Shown here piece after piece: positions 47,017 to 57,420 of a DNA stretch of 64,000 nt; positions within the stretch are counted from its first letter, which is position 1, and each line of letters begins with the position of its first letter. The stretch comes from Timema cristinae (Eukaryota > Arthropoda > Insecta > Phasmatodea > Timematidae), in NCBI GenBank assembly GCA_039000515.1, contig JBCFYV010009882.1, forward strand, positions 59,824,277 through 59,888,276. Direction: 5' to 3'. The translations under genes and the position numbers were made by a program. The notes beneath the pieces are model-generated. The model saw nothing but the letters and a program-made list of their open reading frames with translations, did no database searches and had not been told where the DNA came from.

Positions 47017-47659
47017 ACGTGTTTTATGAAAACAAATGGATAAAATCTTAACTATAGAGCGTGTTTTATTAGAATAAATAGATAAAATCTTAGTGATAGA
47101 TGACTTGACAATTATTAATTATCGCTTCTCTAGACGTGGAAGGCAAAACTCACACCAGAGAATACGAGTATTTGACAAAATCCTAAAAACAGTAAAACAA
47201 ACGTTAAAGACCTTATATCGAATTATAAACATTATATGTCTGTGAGTAATAAGACATGTGTGTGCACAATTATTTAACCTCCAAATGGTACACTTAGAAA
47301 TAAAATCAATAAATATGATAAATAGTGTACGGGTAACACATGCGTTACTGTCTGAATCCTTCAATATATCGCTATTTACGAGTAAGTTATTATGATAAGT
47401 CAAACTTATATTCATTTCTTAATAACTTGCATTCTATGCCATCTAGTGAGTAAAATTGGTACTTATAATTTCTCAATGTCTTGTGTTAGCCCGTACATAT
47501 AAGTATTAAAAATTGATACTGATGGTATATTGTTAAAGTCCGAGGTGGCTTAAATGTATGCGTGTCTGGAACAACCTACACGCGTACGATATAAGGATTG
47601 TGTTTTTTCTTAAAATATTACAAGTATCGTTGGTATTTATATGTTAATGGACTTAGTTT
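47017..47659. other. Region between the two divergent half-genes
   Basis: About 640 AT-rich bases upstream of the zinc-finger start. It probably held that gene's promoter or 5' region. A 98-codon minus-strand frame (47119-47415) shows no family resemblance and I do not call it a gene. Confidence 0.45.
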
Positions 47660-47774
47660 ATTTTCTGTTATTTCTTATAAAGTATTGTTGTAATATTACA
47701 ACAACAACAACAACAACACTTTATAAGAAATAACAGAATATTACAACAACACTCTATAAGAAATAACAGAAAAA
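47660..47774. repeat. 37-bp inverted repeat at the junction of opposed half-genes
   Basis: The arm 47660-47696 (with TTCTGTTATTTCTTATAAAG) is the reverse complement of 47738-47774 with two mismatches. The loop holds a third, direct copy of the right arm and a CAA-repeat (about 47701-47717). It lies exactly between the minus-strand zinc-finger half and the plus-strand polymerase half. Confidence 0.85.
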
Positions 47775-47784
47775 TGTTGTCCCT

Positions 47785-50265
47785 ATGCGCATCACCCCTG
47801 AGCAAGAAAATGAATTTATTTCGGCTAGCGTATGTAGTATCTGCGAGAAGGATTTGGGTCAAGACCGTGTCCGTGACCACTGTCATCTCAGTGGAGCTTA
47901 TAGGGGTGCATCTCATAGTAAGTGCAATATTAAGTTTCAATATACCAAAAGAATACCCGTCATTTTACACAATTTAAAAAATTATGACGCCCATATTATC
48001 ATGCAGAAAATTGGTAAGTTTAAAGACAAAAGAATATAATGTATTCCAAACAATATGGAGAAGTATATCTCAGTCAGTCTTGGCAATTTACAATTTATTG
48101 ACTCGTTCCAGTTTTTAAGCACATCTCTTGAAAAATTGGTTGAAAATTTGTTGCATGTTGGGAAAACTCAATTTAAAATACTCCATGAAAATATCCCTTT
48201 CGATAAAGTAGATCCACTGCTACGAGCCACCCGCCTCGGTGGCGTAGTTGGCTAACGCGCTAGTCGTGTTGAGCCCGACTGCTGAGGACGGGGAGATCGA
48301 GGTTCGAATCTCGGTCGGGTGAACTGGGGTGGTTTTTCCTAAATGGTTTTCCACTCTCCCTCCACGCAAATGCGGGTTCACTTCCTTTAATTCAACCTTC
48401 CCAATTCCTAATCCATTTGCGTAATTAGTACATAAGCGTATAACCCGAACGGGTAGTAAGACGCGGTGCTAAATAATAATAAAATAATACTGCTACGAAA
48501 AGGTGGGTTCCCTTATGACTACATGGATTGCAGCAGTAAACTGAAAGATAATCAATTACCACCAAATCTGCATTCTATAATCAGATGCACCAAGAACATA
48601 TTTCAGAAAGTGACTACGCTCATTCTAAAACTGTGTGGGAAAACTTTGAAATGAACACTATGGAAGATTATCAAAATTTATATGTTTTAAGTGATGTTCT
48701 ACTTTAAGCAGACGTCTTCGAATACTTTCGCTCTTGTTTTGAGTACTATAAATTAGACTGTCTACATTTTTGCACAAGCCCTGGACTAGCATGGGCGGCA
48801 TTTTTAAAGATGACTAAGGCTGAGTTGGAGCTACTAACTGACATTGAAATGCATTTATTCATTGAAAAAGGGATACGTGGTGGGGTGTCTATGATTTCTA
48901 ATAGACATTCTGAAGCAAACAACTATGATATGATAGATTTTAACCCTGAAAATGAGGTGAAGTACATTACATACTGGGATTGTAATAATCTATATGGGAC
49001 TGTTATGTCTGATTGCCTCCCTCAGAGTAATTCTAAGTGGTTGAACAAGACTGAAATAGCAGAGCTCAATATAATTTAAGTTGTTGATGATAGCCCTGTG
49101 GGATATTAGAAGTATATCTAGAGTACCCGGAAGAAATTCATGACAAGCATAGTGACTATCCACTTGCTCCTGAAAAAGTCATAGTTACTCCTGAGATGTT
49201 ATCCTCATTCTCTAAGTATATGCAACCCAAGCTGAACTTTCCCACCGGCGGGAAAACAGAAAAGCTAGTGCTCAACCTAAACAGTAAACAAAATTATGTG
49301 GTACACTACCGTAATTTAAAACTGTATATTTCTTTGGGTATGAAGCTTCAAAAGATACACCGAGTCCTAACTTTCAATCAGAACACTTGGTTGAAGCCGT
49401 ATATTGATTTTAATACATCCCGACGAAAAAATGCATTAAATGGGTATGAAAAAGACTTTTTCAAACTCATGAACAATGCAGTATTCGGAAAGTCGACGGA
49501 GAATCAAAGACATCGTGTAAATGTTCAATTACTAAATAATGAAAAAAGTCTGAAGAAGCGTATTGCTTCACCAACATTTATTGCTTATACAATCTTCACG
49601 GAAGAGTTAGTTGGGTTTCACATTAGAAAAATAAGTCTACTTTTGAATAAGCCTATCTATGCAGGCTTTTTAATCTTAGATATAAGCAAGGTTATCATGT
49701 TTAACTTTCATTATAATTATGTTAAGAGGTAATATGGACCAAATGCAAAGCTCTTATCCACAGACACATACTCCCTCTGCTACGCACTGAAAACAAAAAA
49801 TGTGTATGTGGATATGTTTGATAATATATACCGATTTGACACTTCAGACTATCCAGGAACCCATTTTTTAAACAGTGCGTGCAATAAAAAAAAAGCTCTG
49901 GGTAAAATGAAAGATGAGATGAATGGGGAGTGTATTCGAGAGTTTGTGGGACTTCGACCGAAGCTTTACTCCATTCAAAAGGAGAGTCTTGAGTAGAAAA
50001 AAGTAGGTAAAGGTGTGTGTCAAAAACCACTCTCAAAAAGAAAATTACACATGCTCATTATGAAAAATGTTTAAAGCAGGGGATCTCACACTACGCCAAT
50101 ATGTATATGGTAAGAAGTGAGAAACATCAATTGTATAGTATCTCTTTGAATAGACTTGCACTTTCACCAGGAGATGACAAACGCTATATTTTAGATAATG
50201 GATGCGACACTTTTGCATACGGTCACTACAAAATTAGACGAATTTGTTCACCAATGGAGACATAA
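47785..50265 (+). pseudogene. PolB: Protein-primed DNA polymerase B with endonuclease VII-like module
   Basis: Opens with TPEQENEF and then a zinc module: CSICEKDLGQ, VRDHCHLSGAYRGA and SKCN (47835-47930), as in recombination endonuclease VII. This is followed by HNLKNYDAHIIM, an exonuclease-type motif. After one in-frame TAA (48037-48039) it reads FIDSFQFLSTSLEKL, is split by a SINE, resumes with LLRKGGFPYDYMD, then DYQNLYVLSDVLL, SPGLAWAAFLKM and GIRGGVSMI. Motif A reads DCNNLYGTVMS and motif B LMNNAVFGKSTEN. Motif C reads STDTYSL (Asp-Thr-Tyr, 49763-49771) instead of Asp-Thr-Asp. The end has LGKMKDEM, EFVGLRPKLYSI, LSPGDDKRYILDNG and AYGHYKI. At least three frameshifts. It differs in family from the polymerase at 14902-17948. 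Confidence 0.9.
48226..48488 (+). mobile_element. tRNA-derived SINE, family B (copy 3), inside polymerase
   Basis: A 263-bp full-length copy flanked by ACTGCTACGA (48216-48225 and 48489-48498). The head has an A-box-like TGGCGTAGTTGGCTAACG and B-box GGTTCGAATCTCGG (48301-48314); the body contains GGTTTTTCCTAAATGG; the tail is GCGTATAACCCGAACGGGTA followed by AAATAATAATA. It splits the polymerase codons for LLRK. Insertion plus duplication is 273 bases, a multiple of three, so the frame downstream is kept. It post-dates the Polinton-type insertion. Confidence 0.95.
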
Positions 50266-50579
50266 AAAAATTACCTTTCATATTTTATTACGTTAATAGC
50301 TCGAGTGCTTGTATCATAGCCTGATTTCCTCATGTGAACCGGCACAGCTTTATCTAAATTAAACAGTTTAATTAAAATTAGTTATAGGTGGGAGGTGACG
50401 TTAATCGCTTCCCCGCAGTGCCTCCTGGGAAACGTTTTAATAAACGGCTAAGCGAGTAACACCCAATACGTAGTAATATTATAATAAAATATGGTGATTT
50501 ATAAAAGTTTTATCAAATTAATGGTGTAACTATTTTAGAAACACCTGGTTTACCACCCGCCTTCCCCTCCCTAAATTTT

Positions 50580-50949
50580 TTTTTCCCGATCCAGCACTGA
50601 GCAATGCTATACTTATGAGAGAAAATAACTCACTGACTATAGGAAGGGTCTATGTGGGAGAAAATGATCCAACTTCGAAGTGAGGAGGATCAATGCTAAA
50701 ACTCGAAAATATGGTTACCCCCCCCCCCCCCCCAAATAATATTTCCCGTATAGTGCTTTTTTTATGAGGGAAATTAACTCACTGACTATAGGAAGGGTCT
50801 ATGTGGGAGAAAGTGACCCAATTCTTAATGCGTAGGATCTATGTATGTTATTCTTATGGGAGAAAGTGATCCTCCTCATTCTGTGTGAGGAGGATCAATG
50901 TTAACCTTATGGGAGGAAGTGAGCTGGAACTGTCATTTCACCTTCTACT
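50580..50949 (-). repeat. Right terminal inverted repeat
   Basis: Reverse complement of 45711-46095 with a few gaps, including the same internal duplication (149 bases apart here) and a run of 16 C at 50718-50733 that equals the 16 G of the left repeat. Confidence 0.9.
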
Positions 50950-50955
50950 GACGCG
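50950..50955 (+). repeat. Right 6-bp target-site duplication GACGCG
   Basis: GACGCG directly after the terminal CT, identical to 45705-45710. Removing the element and one copy restores the pre-insertion site. Confidence 0.93.
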
Positions 50956-51118
50956 GTTCATAGTGTCACACCATTATATTTGATCAGACTTGGATGTACA
51001 TGTGCGCTAAGATCTCCCACACCCTAACTCACCACTCTGTATCATTAACGCTGTGATTCTAATCCAAGGTAAAGGACGGCTAAAGTAGGATTTTGACAGG
51101 AAAACACCTATTTAACAA

Positions 51119-51430
51119 CTACGTCAAGAGTCATGTGATCTGTAGCAGACACTTGACTCCATATTATGCGTGAATTTTCTAAACTGTTCCTCCAACCAAA
51201 TAATTTAAAACTATGCATACGTCAAGTCATGTGATCAATGTTGACTGTAGAAATACAAACTTTATAAACTATTATTCCTACCAATCAAATTAAATATATT
51301 CATACGTCAATTCAGTGATTTGATAGATACTGACCACCGCTAAAGGACTCATACATCAAGTCATGTGATCTGCAAATGATTAATGTTGCCTGCAAAAATA
51401 CAAAGTCTAAACTGTGACTATAAAAACACA
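51119..51430. repeat. Four-unit repeat array related to 18120-18830
   Basis: Four degenerate copies of CATACGTCAAGTCATGTGATC start near 51119, 51217, 51301 and 51350. In two of them AATGTTG and TACAAA follow. The reverse complement, CATGACTTGACGTATG, matches the core of the array at 18120-18830 (CATGACTTGGCGTATG). A TATAAAAACACAGAGC sequence lies just after the array (51419-51434); a similar TATAAAAACATAGAGC lies next to the other array at 18111-18126. Confidence 0.65.
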
Positions 51431-51434
51431 GAGC

Positions 51435-51949
51435 ATCTTGAAAGCTTGATTGTGTTGTATTATACTCGGGCGCCAAGTAGTTACATATCCTATCAACACT
51501 TTATGATGAGGTATATCACATATTAATTATTCGTTTTGATAATTTAGATTGATTTATTGAAACACCTTGATGTTTTTTAACCTATTATGAATTATTATTG
51601 TTATTATTATTACTTTTATATAATTTATAATATTAACCAAGTTGGAGTGATAATTTCACATACACACATCATGATTGATCGAAAACGAGCTGGAGTGTTT
51701 TTTACCTCCATACCTTGTGATTGCTAACAAGAGAGTGCCTCTTCTGAATGAAGTTGTGGGGTTAATTTAATTACTACCACCACGTTCCAAAAGGAGGGGT
51801 TCGCCAATCTTAATTCATTCTAAAAAAATAAGTGTGCCAAGGCTACTCTTTCACCTAAGTAAAACTACTGTGCACCAGCACTATATACTGGTTTGGGGGG
51901 TTCGGTGAAGGTTAGCTATTTCAGAAAAACTTGGTTTCTTATGATAGGA
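51435..51949. other. No gene seen
   Basis: AT-rich DNA following the repeat array. The TATA-like sequence at its left edge has no supported reading frame after it. Confidence 0.45.
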
Positions 51950-52907
51950 CAGTTGTTTCCAACCTTTTTCTGCTAATGACCCCCTTGGTAGAAATTTTTT
52001 AAAAAATACTCCTATTTTTGGGGGTATTTATATTAAAAATACTTTCTAGTCACTCTTTAATTGTATACAAAAAAATCAATGTAACATTGGTAGGATAGCG
52101 GTAGAAAAAAATGACTGAAGATTATCATGATGTTGGCACTGTTTGGTTTTCATAATTTATTTAATTTTGGAATAATCTTTGACAGAGCACATAGCAAATC
52201 GATTTCCACTTCAAGTCGTTAACACTGTTTAGTTTTTATGAGAGAGTTAGAGATTCGGTGGTGTTGTCCGTGGCTGCAATATAGTAGCTTAGTGTAGAGT
52301 ATTTCAAACTGTTCTTCATGGAGCCCTTGGGCTTCATCATAGTTATCTCAGGCTCCATGAGACAATTTTATAATAGTCTTTAGATGTTTTCCCCACTATA
52401 AGATATCACCAATAGTTAAGATTGACCATTATTTTTAAATTTGAATAAAGGGCATTTCCCAAAGGCGCAGCCAGAACATGAGATTTTCCGTTGTATACTT
52501 ATCTACTTATAAAAGTTAGCTGTCTTTAATGAAAGTTCATAATATTAATGTAAAGAATGATATGAGGACTCGGGATATATTTTTTCTGGTGAACGGGCTC
52601 CTTTGGTCTAAAAAGTTTGGAAACCTCTACTTTAGGGGGAGGGTAGAGAGGATATTTGGGGGTGCTAATCCGAAGCTGGCGAGCCTTAAAATAAACATGT
52701 GCATGTACACTTTTCAAGGGTTACCAAATTTATTACAACTAGTAATCAGTGTTGCCAATACCATAAGAAATAATTATTTAAATTACTTTGGAAAAGTGAT
52801 TTAAATGAAAAATATCTTAAATTTTTATTTTATTTTTAACGTTATTTCCGAACTGTTCCACGATCCACCCTGGAAGTGCATCGCATCCCCCAGAATGGGA
52901 ACAACTG
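51950..52907. mobile_element. Putative non-autonomous hAT element
   Basis: The left end CAGTTGTTTCCAACCTTTTT and the inverted right end CAGTTGTTCCCATTCTGGGG share their first 12 bases except one. They resemble hAT termini and are 958 bp apart. The flanking octamers TGATAGGA and TTCTATAA match poorly, so the duplication is not proven. A second, smaller pair of similar ends (about 52296 and 52631) suggests a nested element. No transposase frame. Confidence 0.45.
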
Positions 52908-52919
52908 TTCTATAAAATT

Positions 52920-53955
52920 AACAACTACCAACAGGACATATAATGTTTTCATGTCAGGCAATTCTTCTTGTCCTAGGTTGTGAAAAAAGAAAAAGCGACC
53001 GCCTACATATGTTATATTGTGACCATGTATTCTATTAGTGTTGGAGGGGGTCACTAATCAATGTGTTAACTTACAAGGAGCCTCCTTAATTAGAAAGAGA
53101 ATAACTCGGCGGTAGAAATTGAGGAGTTAAACACGGGTAAAAAGTGTAGGCCTACCTTGGTCGAACAGGAGGCAACGGCTTTTCGAGGAGGCCGTGGCGG
53201 GGAAGCGATACTCGGAAGGCGCGAAGCCCAACCCTAGACCCATGGGGCCCAGCCCAAGGGCTTCTGAGCCGCAGTGACCACCGCCAAACAGGGGGACGAC
53301 TAAAACAACAGAGAACACGAACTGCTAAAATTGACTCGCGAGGAAAAAGCTTCCGAAATATTTCTCAAATCTATTATACTCGGTTGGGTTCTCAAATTTC
53401 CAGGCCATATGCGCTTACAAAGTGAGCTTGTTCCCCTCTAGTTTAACTAACGCTAAAACAATACACATGACTTGACCAACTTCAGTTAAATCTATTCTAG
53501 AACCAAAATGTATTTTAAAAATTAATCTCAACATAAGGGTATATATGTGACAGCAGAGTGCTTTCTTCTAACAAAGAACATTATCTATCTATCCATAGCC
53601 GATTAACTGGGATATAAGAAGAATGATCAAGCCCATCAGGTGCTCAAACCAGGCCCGGTACCAGGTGTGAGGTGCGAACCCCCCTCTCTTAACACATTAT
53701 CTGAATTAAGTTTTTCTTTTTGGTAACTTACAGTCAATGAAATACTAATATTTGACTCGAGCTTGGGTCATTTCCCTACCCTTTTTACCCACCAAATTTG
53801 ATTTACATACAAAAATAACACAATCACTGAAACTGCCAGACACTTCTATGCAGAGGACAAGACCGGACTGAGCCAATCATATATCTGTGAAATATGTTTA
53901 CAAATACAATTAGGAGTAGTTTCGTAGGATTATAAAAACAGGTGTGGCGCTGATC
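52920..53955. other. No gene; GC-rich patch at 53140-53300
   Basis: Mostly AT-rich. The GC-rich patch carries a Gly/Ala/Pro-rich minus-strand frame of 63 codons (MGLGLGFAPSEYRF within it) and resembles the patch at 2130-2335 in composition. Both may be pieces of one GC-rich repeat family. Confidence 0.4.
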
Positions 53956-53969
53956 CGAGGTTAAGTCTA

Positions 53970-54580
53970 GACGCATATTGAGATGCAGGGCAGGGCGGCG
54001 CAGTGTGGACGCATGGGAGCGTAGCACAGCACAGTGTATTTGGGCACATTGAAAGAGAAAATAGACGCAGGAGAGTTGTGTGTGGGATATGGACCTGAGC
54101 TCTGAATCAGATAATAATGCAGAAGTGCAAAATTTGCAAAGGTTGATGTGAAATGTGAGCAAAAGAAAAAGAATCATTCTGAAGAAGCGATTACATGGAA
54201 AAGAGAGGTAAGCATGGTGAATTTGTCTTTGAGTTTTCAGATACAGTATTATATTTTTTTTTAAATATAGTGCTTCAGCAATATTATACCATTTAATATA
54301 TTTCAATTTTGATTTCATGTAATCTACATTGCTTGTATCATACAACACTAGTTAAATAAGAGCTGCTTCAATAAGCAGCTCCATAATTAAGAAAACTAAG
54401 TAAATAACAACCAATGGTGGTATTTAACGCCAAGATGACGCAAGGAATGGATACACCCAGCAATCAGTCAACTCGTAGCAAGCAGGGGCAGGTCACTCAG
54501 GAAACTGTGTTTCAACCACAACTCAGCGTATGCCTGCGCTGCGCTTCCCTGCGTCTCAATGTGCGCGTTACCATTTATTA
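53970..54580. mobile_element. DNA element with GC-rich inverted ends
   Basis: The left segment with GACGCATATTGAGATGCAGG and the right segment, reversed, with ACGCGCACATTGAGACGCAG match over about 45 bases, including GGCGCAG-like continuation. The interior of about 500 bp is AT-rich. A 174-codon minus-strand frame (53824-54348) crosses the left edge and is judged spurious. Termini and duplication are not defined. Confidence 0.5.
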
Positions 54581-55109
54581 ACACAGGTTGTAAACACTCG
54601 TGCTGTTTTCCTTGCGATGACTGCTTCCCAATGTGTGCTTAGTATCAGGGTATGGTAGCCGTGCTAATAACCATAACATAGTTTTCAATAACTAGCTTAA
54701 GCTGGTATGTTTACGAGTAAGTTTCTTCGAGCAATCAGATATACTTCAAGTATGTAATTATCCATCACTAAGCTACTCTATAGGAAACACCGGCACGTTG
54801 GTTGGACTCTACATGTAATAATCCTTAGCATGGATAAGCATTTTGTTTTATTGATTATCATTTACCTATTTTTATATTTCATATATTTTATGTTCATTTA
54901 CTATAAAATGTTCAAAATTCTTGAACCATGGCCCCTGGCTCATGGAATATCCGGGTCCGGTACCATGGTTCCAATAGTCCTCCGCTCCCCCTAGTGGCTG
55001 GCCTGTGCACGCTTACTATTGAATCAAAAATAAAAGCGAAATGTGGTTATCTGCAATTTTCAATACCAAAACAAAATTTAGAATAAGACAAGTCAGTTTA
55101 TCATGTAAG

Positions 55110-55111
<2 letters not shown>

Positions 55112-55146
<35 letters not shown>
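55112..55146. repeat. (AT)n microsatellite
   Basis: About 17 uninterrupted AT dinucleotides. Confidence 0.95.
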
Positions 55147-55149
<3 letters not shown>

Positions 55150-56819
55150 TAATGTTGTTGAGTTTTTTAAAAATACAATTAAAATGTTCAATTTCAATTC
55201 AACATTTTTTCTAATGAGGACTTAGGTGGTGCCATATTTCAGTTTTCTCTTTGACCTACTTCAGGTCACCTTGGAGCTATTTATTCATCATCCTCTCTAA
55301 CACCCCAACATTGGACTTTTATTTCACATACAGGTTAAATATACATTTTAATAAGGTCATTTATCTCCTCTTTATCACCTCACCTTTATGACCAAAACTT
55401 TTGTTTGTCTCTTTTGGGCGAGGTTCTTGGCCCTGAGGTATTATTGGATTATAACTCCATCACTATTAGTCCTTTATTCAAAACAATTTTTGGGGTTGCC
55501 TTATTCGCAGCATGATGTGGTTCGAAATATTTTGACATAGAAATTATTGTTATTTTATATCTCTTCTTCATGCGTAGTCATGAAAAACTCCCATGAAGGC
55601 TTCTCCTAGTAGACTGTTCATTACAAAGGCTTGTAAACAGTGGATGGGGTGATCACCTTTTTCTCAAAACTAGTTTGACACTCGTTCCTATAAATATATT
55701 AGTGACATCATTAGTTTGATGTCGCAATCCCAATGCAGATTACGAAATCCAGACATTAAATGTGATTGGTCACGTTATCAGATGGCTACAACCCAGAAAG
55801 TGATTGCCAAATCCGGCAGTGAAAGCAGGTTTATGGTGAAGGAATCAGAATAATGTAGCAACCCTTAATGTGTTAGAAATTACTTTTTGAAATATGTTGC
55901 AGCCCAGATATGAAAGTAGGTCAGTTGGGGGGGGGGGGGGGGCATTTGGTAGTTATAAAGTGAAGAATCATGTGTGTGGATGTATGTATTTATATTGGTT
56001 TACAGATCGGAACAGCAATGGACAATTTACAACAATGTATTGATGTTGCAGACGTTATATCAGCGTTAAAATTGAGTCAGCTCGTTATTAGACCAAAGTC
56101 CTAAGTAAATAATATAAAATCAGTACAAAATAAATATGATATATATCTTATCACATATAAAGAAGGGGAGTTTTGTATGTTTTAACCTAAGAGTATCAAA
56201 AAGAGTGGAGTGGCAAGTGTCCACGCTTTCCCTGATCTTCTATCATTGTTAAAAAGAAGAAGGCATTGTTAATAAGAAGAAGGCATCACCTTGTTTTATC
56301 TAGTATGAGTTCCATTGATTACCTGTTTAAGATTAGACGTAGTGATAGATTTATATTATCGTTCATAGAGTTTATTATATCTACTCAATGGTCAAATAGT
56401 AGTACCGAGATAGACTATACTACTCGTTTGGTGCTTTCACTATATTAAATCCTGGTGGGACAGCCCCGACGAACTCATGCAATGTGATACTCTTGTTCTC
56501 CATTGACATAGACTCCGCAAGCGAGAAGTTTAAGGTATTAGTAGATATGTGCGTTTTCCCAGTGGGAAGAACGATAAGATACATTTTTATATGGAAATAG
56601 AATGTGCCAGGTGGAGTAAAGTCAATATACTTACTATAAGTGATGATAGGATCGTCGACGAAGGAGAATTTCCCGTCAGTCCCAACTTACCATTTCAAGT
56701 CTCAGTATAACGATACCAGATCATAAGTGACTAGCGGGACGGAATAATCTCATCCTCCACAACTCTTATTTACTATCGCCTCTTATTACCTGAAGACATA
56801 TATGCTAGTTACTCTATTG

Positions 56820-56990
56820 TGATAAGGGTGAGAAAGGAAGATTTTAAAAGTAAACTACCCGCATTTTTATCGGAAGGAGAGTGGGAAAACATTTGGAAAA
56901 AACCACCTTGAGTGGATTTTACCTGGATTCAAACCCCGATATTCCCGTTATCAACTTGACTATGTGGGGTTTGGTATGGAGGATCCTTTT
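56820..56990 (-). mobile_element. Degenerate SINE, family B
   Basis: On the minus strand a B-box-like GGGGTTTGAATCC is followed by the family B body (GGTGGTTTTTTCCAAATG, CCCACTCTCCTTCC, GCGGGTAGTTTAC). The tail is lost. Confidence 0.6.
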
Positions 56991-57119
56991 GTGGTACTTA
57001 AAGATGGGTTGAGAATAAGGTGCCAATGCTACCGCTAGCCCCCCCCCCCCCCACCCCACCACCCCAATATCTTAAGTTTGGTACGGCATCAGTAGGCACA
57101 GCAACATATCTCTTATTTA

Positions 57120-57420
57120 CACGTTTTTGAAGGGGTGCTTAGTGTGGTGTTTGGAAGAGCTCTGGGTGCTTGGGAGGGCTATTGGTAGTGTGATTGTTGG
57201 ATTGTTTGGGATGCTGTGAGTGGTTAAAGGGTGCTTGCCCTTGGGTTTGGATTAATACTTTGAGTTCGTGGTGGGGTTTTTGGAGCGGTCTGGGGACGTA
57301 TGAAGGAATGTTTAAGGTATGACTTAGAGCGGGAATATGTTTGAGGTTTGCAGCGGGTCAAGCAAGGTCTTACGTGGACTTGCAGATGGTATTATAGTGG
57401 GGGTTCTGGTGGCGTCGGCT
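57120..57420. other. G/T-rich strand-asymmetric stretch
   Basis: About 300 bases where the plus strand is mostly G and T with little C, with recurring words such as GGGTGCTTG and TGGTGTTTGG. No repeat period could be fixed. Function unknown. Confidence 0.45.

Larger units (their letters stand above)
45711..50949. mobile_element. Compact 5.2-kb Polinton-type element
   Basis: Begins AGTAGAAGGTGAAATGACAG and ends with the exact reverse complement, flanked by GACGCG on both sides. The AG...CT termini, the long inverted repeats and the 6-bp duplication are the accepted diagnostic features of Polintons. The 5239-bp length is about a third of a usual Polinton. It encodes a zinc-finger half-gene (minus, 46130-47016) and a polymerase B (plus, 47785-50265). 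No integrase, ATPase, protease or capsid gene is present, so it must have moved using functions from another element. Both genes are broken, and a SINE was added later. Confidence 0.92.

Noticed and set aside
48226..48310. tRNA gene from the A and B boxes
   Set aside because: The boxes belong to a SINE head with body, tail and target duplication; the acceptor stem does not pair as in a functional tRNA. The same applies to the heads at 38575, 32915, 43748 and 61485.
49722..50036. 104-codon minus-strand frame
   Set aside because: Antisense shadow of the polymerase C-terminal region.
51942..52915. 8-bp target duplication for the hAT-like element
   Set aside because: The flanking octamers agree at only about half the positions, so the duplication is not claimed.
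53824..54348. 174-codon minus-strand frame
   Set aside because: Composition is that of AT-rich noncoding DNA, no motif is recognisable, and it runs across the edge of a DNA element with inverted ends.
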